This document shows, piece by piece, positions 18,394-27,256 of a stretch of DNA of 64,000 bases. The notes under the pieces are model-generated. The model made no database searches, was not told the DNA's origin, and was given only the letters and a program-made list of their open reading frames with translations. Every line of letters begins with the position of its first letter. Position 1 is the first letter of the stretch. This stretch comes from JBBITI01 sp963735055 (GTDB lineage: Bacteria; Chloroflexota; Dehalococcoidia; Dehalococcoidales; UBA2162), in the NCBI GenBank assembly GCA_963735055.1, contig CAVTJN010000004.1, positions 620,001 through 684,000 of the forward strand, read 5' to 3'. Both the position numbers and the translations under genes were made by a program.

Positions 18394-18552
18394 TTACCAG
18401 GTCCACGGGTTCTTGGGGGTAACCCAGTTCTGCTCGCCGTTACGGTAGGGAGGTGCGGGCGGCAGCGGTAGCACGTGAGTGGCGTGCAATATCACCACAA
18501 GAATTCCCAGAAACACGACTACCGAGCTCCAGATGAGCCATCCACGTTTCAT
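18394..18552 (-). CDS. Small single-pass membrane protein
   Basis: A 52-residue peptide: MKRGWLIW followed by a hydrophobic stretch (SSVVVFLGILVVILHATHVLP, about residues 9-29) and a short Pro-rich, polar tail ending NPWTW. The longer in-frame ORF would begin inside the tRNA gene, so ATG 18552 is chosen, although its SD (GTGGTGG) is weak. It lies directly downstream of the tRNA-fMet terminator. Function unknown. Confidence 0.45.
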   Translation of the reverse strand: MKRGWLIWSSVVVFLGILVVILHATHVLPLPPAPPYRNGEQNWVTPKNPWTW

Positions 18553-18624
18553 GTCAGCCACCACTTGTCCCCTCGGGCACTGCCAGCCGGCAGACACACC
18601 CGTTCGACAGTTGGTAAGAAACAC

Positions 18625-18662
18625 AAGAGCCCTCGGCAAGACAGATACTCTCGAGGGCTCTT
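18625..18662 (-). terminator. Terminator of the tRNA-fMet gene
   Basis: Arms AAGAGCCCTCG (18625-18635) and CGAGGGCTCTT (18652-18662) pair over 11 bp. On the minus strand the hairpin is followed by a T-rich stretch (TGTGTTTCTT), 12 bases after the tRNA 3' end. Confidence 0.8.
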
Positions 18663-18674
18663 CAACTTCAAAAA

Positions 18675-18749
18675 TGGTAGCGGGGGTTGGATTCGAACCA
18701 ACGGCCTTCGGGTTATGAGCCCGACGAGCTGCCACTGCTCCACCCCGCG
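18675..18749 (-). tRNA. Initiator tRNA-fMet (anticodon CAT)
   Basis: A 75-base cloverleaf: acceptor CGCGGGG, D arm, anticodon stem TCGGG/CCCGA with three G-C pairs next to loop CTCATAA, T arm GTTGG-TTCGAAT-CCAAC, and encoded CCA. The first base pair is a mismatch (C1 opposite T72), and the three G-C pairs in the anticodon stem are the other hallmark of initiator tRNA. The mismatch is C-U here; E. coli has C-A. A Rho-independent terminator follows. Confidence 0.95.
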
Positions 18750-18805
18750 TTATACCTTGATTATAGCCCGGTCATATAGGAGTGTCAAACCCTGGCGCCA
18801 TCAAA

Positions 18806-18835
18806 TTGCCCCGGCTCAGCCTCGTGTGCTATATT
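18806..18835 (+). promoter_or_regulatory. Promoter of the arginine operon (leaderless)
   Basis: TTGCCC (18806-18811), 18-base spacer, TATATT (18830-18835) preceded by TGC. The predicted transcript start at about 18842-18843 is at most two bases before ATG 18844 of argJ, so the mRNA would be essentially leaderless. No SD is present before argJ. Confidence 0.6.
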
Positions 18836-18843
18836 TGACAGAT

Positions 18844-20064
18844 ATGAAAAAGGCCCGAATTGCGCCTGTTTCCCGAGGTACGGTCACCTCGCCCCGGGGA
18901 TTTCACGCCGGCGCCGCTTACGCCGGTATCAAGAAAGGGTCCCGGCGCAAATTCGATGTCGGTATTCTGTTTTCGGAAGTCCGCTGCGAAACCGCGGGCA
19001 CCTTCACCACCAGCAAGATCAAGTCGGGGCCGGTACTTCTCGACCAGGCGCGATTACGCAACGGCCGCGTGGTGGCCTTAATCGCCAACAGCGGCTGTGC
19101 CAACGCCAGTACCGGAGAACCGGGCTATGCCGACGCCGAGGAGATGACCTCGCTGGCAGCGGCGGCGATCGGCGCCGAGGTCGGTGAGGTGCTGGTCGCC
19201 AGTACCGGAGTCATCGGGAAGCGCCTGCCCATGCCTTTGATCCGCAAGGCGGTCCGGGAGATTGCCCTGTCACGCGCCGGCGGACACGACTTTGCCAAGG
19301 CCATAATGACCACCGACACCGTGGCCAAAGAAATCGCGGTTACCGTCACCGACGGCGAAGTGGAGTACACCATCGGCGGGGTGGCCAAAGGCTCAGGTAT
19401 GATCCACCCGAACATGGCGACGATGTTTGCCTTCATGACCACCGACGCGGTAGTTGAGTCCGCCTTACTTAAGGCCTCTCTTCGCCGGGCGGTTGACGAT
19501 TCTTTCAACATGGTATCCGTCGACGGCGACACCAGCCCCAGCGACACGGTGTTGCTGATGGCGAACGGACTGGCCGGGAACACCCCGATCGAATCGGGCA
19601 CGCCCGGCGCCCGGCTGTTTCGCCGGGCGTTGCAGGCTGTCTGCGTCCATCTGGCCAAAGAGATCGCTCGTGACGGGGAAGGCGCCACCAAGTTGATCGA
19701 AGTGACGGTTGAGGGCGCCCGTACCAAACGCGACGCCCGGCTGGCCGCACGGACCGTCACCACCTCGTCGCTGGTCAAGGCCGCCGTTCACGGGGCAGAT
19801 CCGAACTGGGGCCGCATTCTGGCGGCCGTGGGGCGGAGCGGGGCGAGTGTCACCGAAGCAACCACCGACGTGATCATTGGCGATATCGTCGTCCTCAAAG
19901 GCGGCCGCCCCCAGGAATACGCCGAAGCCGATGTGGTCTCGGTGTTCCAGCGGCCGGTAGTTCCCATCGGCGTGCGCCTGAATCTGGGCAATGCCGCCGC
20001 CACCGCCTGGGGTTGCGACCTCTCCAAGGAATATGTCACAATCAACAGTCAGTATATGACATAA
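18844..20064 (+). CDS. argJ: Bifunctional ornithine acetyltransferase / N-acetylglutamate synthase
   Basis: ArgJ moves the acetyl group from N-acetylornithine to glutamate and so recycles acetyl in arginine synthesis. The 406-residue precursor contains the autoproteolysis site HPNMATM; cleavage before Thr193 makes the two subunits and frees the nucleophile. Also seen: CANASTGEPGYADAEEM, and near the end SVFQRPVVPIGVRLNLG. The in-frame region upstream of ATG 18844 runs through the tRNA gene and is not coding. It is the first gene of the argJ-ilvC-argB-argD-argG-argH-rpe run. No argC is present in the window. Confidence 0.95.
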   Translation: MKKARIAPVSRGTVTSPRGFHAGAAYAGIKKGSRRKFDVGILFSEVRCETAGTFTTSKIKSGPVLLDQARLRNGRVVALIANSGCANASTGEPGYADAEEMTSLAAAAIGAEVGEVLVASTGVIGKRLPMPLIRKAVREIALSRAGGHDFAKAIMTTDTVAKEIAVTVTDGEVEYTIGGVAKGSGMIHPNMATMFAFMTTDAVVESALLKASLRRAVDDSFNMVSVDGDTSPSDTVLLMANGLAGNTPIESGTPGARLFRRALQAVCVHLAKEIARDGEGATKLIEVTVEGARTKRDARLAARTVTTSSLVKAAVHGADPNWGRILAAVGRSGASVTEATTDVIIGDIVVLKGGRPQEYAEADVVSVFQRPVVPIGVRLNLGNAAATAWGCDLSKEYVTINSQYMT

Positions 20065-20165
20065 ACGGAAATGTCCGGACGTCATGGCCCGGCTCTGTGC
20101 AAGATCGGCATGCGAAACCCGAGGTGGGTTCTTCAAGGGGACTCGGAGATTTAAGGAGGAACATC

Positions 20166-21269
20166 ATGGCGCTCATAGATTTCGGTGGGACTAAAGAAGA
20201 AGTAATCATGCGGGAAGAATTCCCCATGAAGAAGGCCCGGCAGGTCCTGAAAGACGAGACCGTTGCCATCATCGGCTACGGCGTCCAGGGTCCCGGCCAG
20301 GGGCTTAACCTCAAGGACAACGGCATCAACGTGATCGTCGGCCAGTCCAAGCAATTCCCCGAGGACTGGAACCGGGCGGTCAAGGACGGCTGGAAACCCG
20401 GCGTCGACCTGTTTGAGATCGAGGAGGCGGTGCGCCGGGCGACGATCGTGGAGCTGCTCGTGGCCGATGCCGCCCACAAGAAGGTGTGGCCGCTGATCAA
20501 GAAGAACATGAAGCCGGGATCAGCCATATATTTCTCCCACGGTTTCTCGATCGTCTACAAGGACCAGACCAAGGTTATTCCACCGAAGAACATCGACGTC
20601 ATCATGGTGGCGCCCAAAGGCTCCGGCACTTCACTCAGGCGGAATTTCCTGTCCGGTGAGGGCATCAACGCCAGTTTCGCGGTGTTTCAGGATGCCACCG
20701 GACGGGCGCGTGAACGCGCCATCGCCCTCGGCATCGGTATCGGCGCCGGCTATTTGTTCCCGACCACTTTTGAGAATGAGGTATTCAGCGACCTCGTCGG
20801 CGAACGCGGCGTCCTGATGGGGGCGCTGGCGGGCATCATGGAAGCCCAGTACGATATCTTGCGAAAACACGGCCACAGTCCGAGCGAGGCCTTCAACGAG
20901 ACGGTGGAAGAACTCACGGAGAGCCTTATCCGCCTGGTGGCCGAGAACGGCATGGACTGGATGTACGCCAACTGCTCGGCAACGGCGCAGCGCGGGGCTC
21001 TTGATTGGAAGCCCAAGTTCAAGAAAGCGGTTATGCCCGTCTTCAAGGACCTGTATGAGCGCGTCGCCTCCGGCGCCGAAACGCGCCGTGTCATCCGGTC
21101 GACCGGCGGTCCTGACTACAAGGCGCTTCTGGGCAAAGAGCTTAAGGTAATGGGCGACTCGGAAATGTGGAAGGCAGGGGCCGCAACGCGGGCCCTGCGC
21201 CCGAAGACCGCCGGCGCCAAGGCACCGGCGAAGGCCGCCGCAGGTACGGGCGGCAGAAAGTCCAACTAG
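20166..21269 (+). CDS. ilvC: Ketol-acid reductoisomerase, fungal/Bacteroidetes-like type
   Basis: IlvC converts acetolactate to dihydroxyisovalerate with NAD(P)H in branched-chain amino acid synthesis. ATG 20166 follows TTTAAGGAGGAA. 367 residues: the N-terminal IIGYGVQGPGQGLNL Rossmann loop, IYFSHGF, VAPKGSG, FENEVFSDLVGERG and AQYDILRKHGHSPSEAFNETV with the metal-binding acids. These stretches match yeast Ilv5 and Bacteroides enzymes better than the usual bacterial class I form (GYGSQGHAHALNLRDSG), from memory. The last ~25 residues form a Lys/Ala-rich basic tail. It is inserted between argJ and argB, an unusual place for ilvC. Confidence 0.93.
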   Translation: MALIDFGGTKEEVIMREEFPMKKARQVLKDETVAIIGYGVQGPGQGLNLKDNGINVIVGQSKQFPEDWNRAVKDGWKPGVDLFEIEEAVRRATIVELLVADAAHKKVWPLIKKNMKPGSAIYFSHGFSIVYKDQTKVIPPKNIDVIMVAPKGSGTSLRRNFLSGEGINASFAVFQDATGRARERAIALGIGIGAGYLFPTTFENEVFSDLVGERGVLMGALAGIMEAQYDILRKHGHSPSEAFNETVEELTESLIRLVAENGMDWMYANCSATAQRGALDWKPKFKKAVMPVFKDLYERVASGAETRRVIRSTGGPDYKALLGKELKVMGDSEMWKAGAATRALRPKTAGAKAPAKAAAGTGGRKSN

Positions 21270-21444
21270 GCGGCTGCGTCTGCCACCTGGTTCGAAGGCA
21301 GGAGGCGAGGAGAGCAATTGAAAGCCCCCCTCCCGGCCTTCTCCCATCCAGGAGGAAACGAAGCACGGCCCGACCTGTTGTCGTTTATAGGGTGCTTTGC
21401 GAGTGCCGATCTGAATCAAGGATTGTGCGGGAACGGGGGAAGCT

Positions 21445-22236
21445 GTGGACAGGATCACCGTAGTCAAGATAGGTGGCTCTACCCTCGGCAATCACGATAC
21501 CACACTGGACGACATCGTCAGCCTGCAGCGTCAGGGCAAACCACTGGTGGTCGTCCACGGTGGCGGCAAGCTGATCACGGACTGGCTTGCCCGGCTGGGA
21601 ATCTCCAGCCAGTTTGTCCGGGGAGAGCGCGTTACCGACCAACCCACCCTTGAGGTGGTGGTGGCCGTTCTGGCCGGCCTGGTGAACAAGGACATCGTCG
21701 CCGCCATCGGCTCTCGCGGGGGTCGAGCGGCCGGGATTGCCGGCGTCGACGGCTCCCTGATAGAGGGAAATATCGGCGACGCCGCGAAGGGCTATGTGGG
21801 CGTGGTGACCAGAGTAAATCCGGGCATCATCACGGCATTGATGAGCGCCGGCTACGTCCCCATCGTGGCCCCGGTCGGCCTGAATACCGGCCCGCGGCCG
21901 GATGGCGCTCCGGCGGCGCTCAATTTCAACGCCGACGTGGTCGCCGGGGAAATAGCTGCCGCGGTCGGCGCCGATCGCCTTATCTTCTTGACCGATGTGA
22001 CCGGCGTCCTGGACCGTACGGACCAACTGGTGTCGGACCTCTCGATCTCCGAGGCCAACGCCATTCTCGATTCCGGCGTCGCCTCGGGCGGGATGATTCC
22101 GAAGATCCAATCTTGCCTGCGGGCGGTTTCGGCGGCCGGTGTCGCCGGTGTGGCCTGCATCGTCGATGGCCGGGAACCGCACGCCTTGATGCAGACCATG
22201 GGAAATGGTTACCGCGGCACCACGATACACCGCTAG
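21445..22236 (+). CDS. argB: Acetylglutamate kinase
   Basis: Phosphorylates N-acetylglutamate in arginine synthesis. 263 residues of amino-acid-kinase fold: VKIGGSTLG at 7-15, VHGGGKLITDWLARLG, NFNADVVAGEIAAAVGADRLIFLTDVTGVLD and SGGMIPKIQSC with the conserved Lys. It starts with GTG 21445, five bases after GGGGGA. The 175 bases after ilvC hold no gene. argD follows 74 bases later. Confidence 0.94.
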   Translation: MDRITVVKIGGSTLGNHDTTLDDIVSLQRQGKPLVVVHGGGKLITDWLARLGISSQFVRGERVTDQPTLEVVVAVLAGLVNKDIVAAIGSRGGRAAGIAGVDGSLIEGNIGDAAKGYVGVVTRVNPGIITALMSAGYVPIVAPVGLNTGPRPDGAPAALNFNADVVAGEIAAAVGADRLIFLTDVTGVLDRTDQLVSDLSISEANAILDSGVASGGMIPKIQSCLRAVSAAGVAGVACIVDGREPHALMQTMGNGYRGTTIHR

Positions 22237-22310
22237 CCGAAGCTAGCCGAACATGAACACAGGAGGGGGCACGTCGGGGCTGTGCCCTCGAGACTTTACG
22301 GAGGACCGTG

Positions 22311-23516
22311 ATGACTACGACTACGTCGCAAGAGAAGATCCAGAAGTACCTGATGAATACCACCCAGTGGATGCCGATGGTCCTGGTCAAGGGCGAGGGG
22401 TCCTGGGTCTGGGATGAGGAAGGCAGAAAATACCTCGACTTCGTTGGCGGCTGGGCAGTGTGCTGCCTGGGGCACTGTCACCCAGTCATGGTGAATGCCC
22501 TGGTTGAACAGGCCCGGACCCTTACCCAGGCGTCGCCGAACGTCTGCGACCCCCAGAAGATCAGACTGGCCGAACTGCTGGTGAGCAACAGCTGCCTCGA
22601 CAAGGTGTTCTTCCAGAGTACCGGGGCTGAAGCCAATGAGGGCGCCGTCAAGCTGGCCCGACGTTACGGCAAGCTCAAACTGAACGGCGCCTACGAAGTG
22701 ATTACCGCGCTCAACTCCTTTCACGGGCGGACTCTGGCCATGACCGCAGCCACCGGGCAACCCCACTACCAGGACAACTACAAGCCTCTGCCGCCCGGCT
22801 TCAAGAACGTTGCCTTCAATGACGTGGAGGCTATCAAGGCGGCCACCGGTCCGCAGACGTGCGCCGTCATGCTGGAACCGGTGCAAGGCGAAGGCGGCGT
22901 GAATATCCCCGACGCCCAATACCTCAAACAGGTACGGCAGTGGTGTGACCAGAAGGGCCTGTTGCTCATTCTGGACGAGATACAGACCGGCATGGGAAGG
23001 TGCGGCACTCTCTTCGCCTATCAGCAATACGGCGTTGAACCCGACATCATGACCCTGGCGAAGGGACTGGGCGGCGGCGTACCCATCGGCGCCTTCATGT
23101 CCAAGGACCACTGCGCGGTTTTCGGACCGGGAGATCACGGCTCAACCTACGGCGGCAATCCACTCGTCTGCGCCGCGGCTTACGCCGTCGTCAAGTACGT
23201 GGTCGAAAACGACGTGGCCGGCAATGCGCGGCGGGTCGGCCAGCGGTTGCTCGACCGCCTCATCCAGATCAAGGCGAAGTACCCTTTCATCACTGACGTC
23301 AGGGGTAAAGGCCTCCTCGTGGCGATCGAATTCGACCGCGAAATCGCGCAGGATGTGATGATCGCCTGCTTGAAGGAAGGATTGTGGACCAACCGGGTCA
23401 AACCCAACGCCATCAGAATGATGCCGCCGCTCATTATCGGCAACCGTGAGGTCGATGAGGCGGTTGCGATTGTGGATAGAGTATTATCGGCAGTGAGCAA
23501 GCCGGCCGCGAAATAA
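22311..23516 (+). CDS. argD: Acetylornithine aminotransferase
   Basis: A PLP-dependent class III aminotransferase converting N-acetylglutamate semialdehyde to N-acetylornithine. About 401 residues: FVGGWAVCCLGHCHP, STGAEANEGAVKLAR, SFHGRTLAMTAATGQP, LILDEIQTGMGRCGTLFA with the PLP Asp, and the Schiff-base Lys251 in LAKGLGGGVPIGAF. ATG 22311 and an immediately preceding GTG 22308 both follow ACGGAGGA; the ATG has the better spacing. It lies between argB and argG. Confidence 0.93.
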   Translation: MTTTTSQEKIQKYLMNTTQWMPMVLVKGEGSWVWDEEGRKYLDFVGGWAVCCLGHCHPVMVNALVEQARTLTQASPNVCDPQKIRLAELLVSNSCLDKVFFQSTGAEANEGAVKLARRYGKLKLNGAYEVITALNSFHGRTLAMTAATGQPHYQDNYKPLPPGFKNVAFNDVEAIKAATGPQTCAVMLEPVQGEGGVNIPDAQYLKQVRQWCDQKGLLLILDEIQTGMGRCGTLFAYQQYGVEPDIMTLAKGLGGGVPIGAFMSKDHCAVFGPGDHGSTYGGNPLVCAAAYAVVKYVVENDVAGNARRVGQRLLDRLIQIKAKYPFITDVRGKGLLVAIEFDREIAQDVMIACLKEGLWTNRVKPNAIRMMPPLIIGNREVDEAVAIVDRVLSAVSKPAAK

Positions 23517-23563
23517 GGGCAGTCGGGGAACCGGCGTTCCGGTAACCAGGAGGAGTGACCTAA

Positions 23564-24853
23564 ATGGCAAAAGAGAAGGTGGTACTGGCATATAGCGGCG
23601 GCCTCGACACTTCGGTGGCGATACCCTGGCTCAAAGAGAAGTACGGGGTCGACGTCGTAGCTCTCACCATCGATGTGGGCAACGAAAAGGATTTCACATC
23701 GGTCCGGGAGAAGGCGCTCAAGGTGGGCGCCGTCAAGGCCATTGTAGTGGATGCCAAGGACCTGTTCGTCGAGCACTTCATCTTTCCGGCGATTCAGGCC
23801 AACGCTCTCTACGAAGGCCAGTACCCCCTGGCGACCGCCCTGTCACGGCCCCTGATGGCCAAATTGCTGGTCGACGCCGCTCTCGAAGAAGGTGCCTCCT
23901 CTGTGGCCCACGGCTGTACCGGCAAAGGAAACGACCAGGTCCGTTTTGACGTCGGCGTCCACGCCCTGGCCCCCCAGCTCAAGGTGATCGCCCCGGCGCG
24001 CGAATGGAAGATGACCCGTGAACAGACGATGGCTTACGCCCGGACTCACAAAGTGCCGGTACCGGTCACGGTGAAGAGCCCGTACTCGATTGACGAGAAC
24101 CTGTGGGGTAAGAGTATCGAATGCGGCGTGCTGGAGGACCCGTGGGTGGAACCGCCGGACGACGTCTGGGTGTGGACCAAGTCCCCAACCCTGGCTCCAG
24201 CCAGACCCGCCTACATTGAAATCGGTTTTGAGGCGGGCATTCCGGTAAGTCTGGACGGGGAAGAGCTCGGAGGGGTGGCCCTCATCCGGCGGATGAACGA
24301 AATCGCCGGCGCACACGGCATCGGCCGCATCGACCATATCGAGAACCGGCTGGTGGGGATCAAGTCCCGCGAGTTGTACGAGGCGCCGGCGGCCACCGTC
24401 ATCCTGCTGGCCCACCAGGCACTCGAAGCCATGACCCTTTCCAAGGACCAGGCCCGGTTCAAACAGAAGGTGGCCATCGAGATCGCCGACATCATCTACA
24501 ACGGCCTGTGGTTCGGCGCCCTTAGTCGCGACCTGTCAGCGTACATAAGGAGCAGCCAGCGCTTTGTCACCGGCACCGTCAGGGTGAAGCTGTATAAGGG
24601 CCATGCCCAGGTGGTCGGGCGCAAGTCCCCCAAATCTCTCTACAGTCTAAGTCTGGCGACCTACGATAAGGGTGACCAGTTCGACCAGAGCGCCGCCGTC
24701 GGCTTCATTCACCTCTGGGGTCTGCCGGTCGCCACCCAGGCCCAGGCACAGCTGATCGGCGAGGCTGAGGGCATCATGGGCCTTCCCGCCCCGCAACCAC
24801 CAAAGAAGACCGCCAGGAAAGCGGCTCGTAAAGGGGCCAGGAAACCGCGATGA
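23564..24853 (+). CDS. argG: Argininosuccinate synthase
   Basis: Joins citrulline and aspartate with ATP. 429 residues: the PP-loop AYSGGLDTSVA at 9-19, HGCTGKGNDQVRFD, the citrulline and aspartate sites SPYSIDENLWG and FVTGTVRVKLYKG. The core is of normal length, but the last ~20 residues are a basic Lys/Arg/Ala tail (KKTARKAARKGARK), not typical of ArgG and similar in character to the IlvC tail. SD CAGGAGG is 12 bases before ATG. The stop overlaps argH by 4 bases (ATGA). Confidence 0.95.
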   Translation: MAKEKVVLAYSGGLDTSVAIPWLKEKYGVDVVALTIDVGNEKDFTSVREKALKVGAVKAIVVDAKDLFVEHFIFPAIQANALYEGQYPLATALSRPLMAKLLVDAALEEGASSVAHGCTGKGNDQVRFDVGVHALAPQLKVIAPAREWKMTREQTMAYARTHKVPVPVTVKSPYSIDENLWGKSIECGVLEDPWVEPPDDVWVWTKSPTLAPARPAYIEIGFEAGIPVSLDGEELGGVALIRRMNEIAGAHGIGRIDHIENRLVGIKSRELYEAPAATVILLAHQALEAMTLSKDQARFKQKVAIEIADIIYNGLWFGALSRDLSAYIRSSQRFVTGTVRVKLYKGHAQVVGRKSPKSLYSLSLATYDKGDQFDQSAAVGFIHLWGLPVATQAQAQLIGEAEGIMGLPAPQPPKKTARKAARKGARKPR

Positions 24854-26226
24854 CCCACATTCGCGGTCGATTCCGGAAGCCGGCCGATGAGACGGCCAAC
24901 AAGTATACCGCCTCAATCCCGTTTGACTGGCGGCTGTACCCCTATGACATCTCGGGCAGCATCGCTCACGTCATGATGCTGGGAAAGCAGGGCATTGTCC
25001 CCGCCGACGAGGCCAGAGCAATCGGCGAAGGCCTGTCGCGCATCAAGCTGCAGATCGAGGCCGGTGAGTTTGAGTTCAAGATCGAACTCGAAGATATTCA
25101 TATGAATATTGAGGCCGCCTTGATCGAGCAGATCGGCGATGTGGGTCGCAAGCTGCATACCGCCCGCTCCCGCAACGATCAGATTGCGCTGGACATGCGC
25201 CTGTTCACCCGTGACGCCATCATCGATGCCCTGGACGGCATCCGAGGCCTCCAGCGGGCATTGGTGCGCCTGGCCGAGGCGAATCGAAAGGTGATCCTGC
25301 CCGGCTATACGCACCTGCAACGGGCGCAGCCGGTCCTGTTCGCCCACCACCTGCTGGCCTACTTCGAGATGCTGCAGCGGGATCACGACCGGTTCACCGA
25401 CTGCTGGAAACGTACCGACGTCCTGCCGCTGGGCAGCGGCGCCCTCGCCGGCGTCCCCTACGATATCGATCGGGAATTCGTGGCCGCCGAATTGTCTTTC
25501 AGCCGGGTGAGCCGGAACAGCATGGACGCCGTCGCCGACCGCGATTTTGTCATTGATTACGAGGCGGCTGCGGCCACCTGTATGATGCATCTCTCGCGAC
25601 TGGCCCAGGAGCTTACCCTGTGGACCACGACCGAGTTTGGCTTCGTCGATATTGATGACGCCTTCGCCACCGGATCGAGTATCATGCCCCAGAAGAAGAA
25701 CCCGGACGTAGCGGAACTGGCCCGCGGCAAGACCGGCCGGGTCTTCGGCGCCCTGATGGCGATGCTGACCACGATGAAGGGCTTGCCGCTTGCCTACAAC
25801 CTGGATATGCAGGAGGACAAAGAAGGACTATTCGACGTTGTTGACACGCTGGTCTCGACGCTCGAAGTATTCGCCGGGATGATAGGCACGCTGCGCATCA
25901 AGCCGGACAGCATGCGCAAAGCTGCCGAACACGGCTTTATGCTGGCCACCGACGTGGCCGACTACCTGGTAAAGAAGGGCGAGACGTTCCGGTCGGCCCA
26001 CGGCATTGTGGGCCGGCTGGTGGCCTATGGCGTTCAAGAGAACTTGCCGCTGGACCGATTGTCCTTAGACCAGTACCGCCAGTTCTCGCCGCTGTTTGAA
26101 AATGATGTATTCTCAATCAGCCTGGCTTCCTCGGTAAAGGCGCGCGACAACATCGGAGGAACCGCGCCGGGACAGGTCGGCAAAGCCCTCCGGGCGGCGC
26201 GCCGGATAGTCGAAGGTCCTGGTTGA
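24850..26226 (+). CDS. argH: Argininosuccinate lyase
   Basis: Releases arginine and fumarate from argininosuccinate. 458 residues of fumarase/aspartase superfamily: HMNIEAALIEQIG, TARSRNDQIALDMRL, GYTHLQRAQPVLFAHH with the catalytic His region, and the signature GSSIMPQKKNPD at about 275-286 with the catalytic Ser loop. The ATG overlaps the argG stop (ATGA), so translation is coupled. Together with argJ, argB, argD and argG it covers acetylornithine recycling and the last arginine steps; argF is not in the window. Confidence 0.95.
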   Translation: MTHIRGRFRKPADETANKYTASIPFDWRLYPYDISGSIAHVMMLGKQGIVPADEARAIGEGLSRIKLQIEAGEFEFKIELEDIHMNIEAALIEQIGDVGRKLHTARSRNDQIALDMRLFTRDAIIDALDGIRGLQRALVRLAEANRKVILPGYTHLQRAQPVLFAHHLLAYFEMLQRDHDRFTDCWKRTDVLPLGSGALAGVPYDIDREFVAAELSFSRVSRNSMDAVADRDFVIDYEAAAATCMMHLSRLAQELTLWTTTEFGFVDIDDAFATGSSIMPQKKNPDVAELARGKTGRVFGALMAMLTTMKGLPLAYNLDMQEDKEGLFDVVDTLVSTLEVFAGMIGTLRIKPDSMRKAAEHGFMLATDVADYLVKKGETFRSAHGIVGRLVAYGVQENLPLDRLSLDQYRQFSPLFENDVFSISLASSVKARDNIGGTAPGQVGKALRAARRIVEGPG

Positions 26227-26265
26227 CCGGATATGTCGCCGGCGGCAAACACATAAGGAGTTGCC

Positions 26266-26952
26266 ATGCCAAAGAAAAGACCCGGAATCAAGATCGCGCC
26301 TTCGATCCTGTCGTCTGATTTCGCCAGACTCGGCGAGCAGGTGGCCGAAGCCACCGCCGCCGGAGCTGACTACATTCACGTCGACGTGATGGACGGGCAT
26401 TTTGTGCCCAATATCACCATCGGGGCGCCGGTCGTGGCCGCGCTGCGGAAAAGGACCAACACGCCACTCGACGTCCACCTGATGATCGAGTCCCCGGAAA
26501 GGTACATTAACGATTTTGCCCGGGCCGGTTCCAGCATCATTACCGTCCACGCGGAGGCCTGCCCTCACCTTCATCGCGTTATTCAGATGATCAGGGAAAG
26601 CGGCGCCAGACCAGGCGTCGCCCTCAATCCAAGCACCCCCCTGGGCAGCCTGGAGTACGTCATCGCAGACGTCGACCTGCTGCTGGTCATGACAGTGAAC
26701 CCCGGCTTTGGCGGGCAGGCTTTCATCCCGCACCTGTTGGCGAAGATATCCGCCCTCCGCAAACTACTTGACGATCTTCGCCTGCCCGTGGAGCTTGAAG
26801 TCGATGGCGGGATCACCGCGGACACAGCTCCAAAAGTAGTGGCGGCAGGGGCCCGGGTGCTGGTGGCCGGCTCGGCCATATTCGGGACGCATCAGACCGT
26901 GGCGCAAGGTATATCCCGGATCAGGGACGCCATCGCGGCCATGCCTTCCTGA
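26266..26952 (+). CDS. rpe: Ribulose-phosphate 3-epimerase
   Basis: Interconverts ribulose 5-phosphate and xylulose 5-phosphate. 228 residues of TIM-barrel: IAPSILSSDFARLGEQV, IHVDVMDGHFVPNITIG with metal ligands His and Asp, LDVHLMI, VNPGFGGQAFIP and EVDGGITADTAPKVVAAGA. ATAAGGAG precedes ATG. Last gene of the arginine run, 39 bases after argH, and closed by a strong bidirectional terminator. Confidence 0.95.
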   Translation: MPKKRPGIKIAPSILSSDFARLGEQVAEATAAGADYIHVDVMDGHFVPNITIGAPVVAALRKRTNTPLDVHLMIESPERYINDFARAGSSIITVHAEACPHLHRVIQMIRESGARPGVALNPSTPLGSLEYVIADVDLLLVMTVNPGFGGQAFIPHLLAKISALRKLLDDLRLPVELEVDGGITADTAPKVVAAGARVLVAGSAIFGTHQTVAQGISRIRDAIAAMPS

Positions 26953-26975
26953 CGGCCCCCTTTCCAGACAAACAA

Positions 26976-27010
26976 AAAGAGCCCTTCCGGGTTACCTGGA
27001 AGGGCTCTTT
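26976..27010. terminator. Bidirectional terminator between rpe and rpmB
   Basis: Arms AAAGAGCCCTTCC (26976-26988) and GGAAGGGCTCTTT (26998-27010) pair over 13 bp with a 9-base loop, with A and T tracts on both sides. It serves the convergent rpe and rpmB genes. Confidence 0.85.
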
Positions 27011-27028
27011 GCTTCAAATCAGACCGGT

Positions 27029-27208
27029 TCAGGCCGCTTTGAGTTGCGTCCGCTGGCAGCGCGTGCAGAGATGGAGCCGCTTCTTCTGCCCATCGACCAT
27101 CACCGTAGACGGGTGGATGTTGGGCAGGAACTTGGTGTTTGTCCGCCGCTTGGAATGGCTGACATTGTGGCCGAACATCGGCGATTTGCCGCACAGGTCG
27201 CACTTCAA
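27029..27208 (-). CDS. rpmB: Ribosomal protein L28 (bL28)
   Basis: A 59-residue large-subunit ribosomal protein. It starts with TTG 27208, six bases after AAGAGGTGA. Sequence: a zinc-ribbon start KCDLCGKSPMFGHNVSHS, then RRTNTKFLPNIH, and CTRCQRTQ near the end, so the C-x2-C pairs of the zinc-binding form are kept. It is short but complete. It is convergent with rpe and has its own promoter. Confidence 0.93.
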   Translation of the reverse strand: MKCDLCGKSPMFGHNVSHSKRRTNTKFLPNIHPSTVMVDGQKKRLHLCTRCQRTQLKAA

Positions 27209-27256
27209 ATTATGTCACCTCTTGACCGCGAGTGTAGTTTACAGTAATATTCGTTC

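Noticed and set aside
18553..18735. N-terminal extension of the small membrane protein
   Set aside because: It would begin inside the tRNA gene and cross the terminator; ATG 18552 is the likely start.
18475..18843. Upstream extension of argJ
   Set aside because: It reads through the tRNA-fMet gene and its terminator, and the promoter predicts a start at 18844.
20013..20165. N-terminal extension of ilvC
   Set aside because: A strong SD and a family-like start at 20166; the upstream codons show no similarity.
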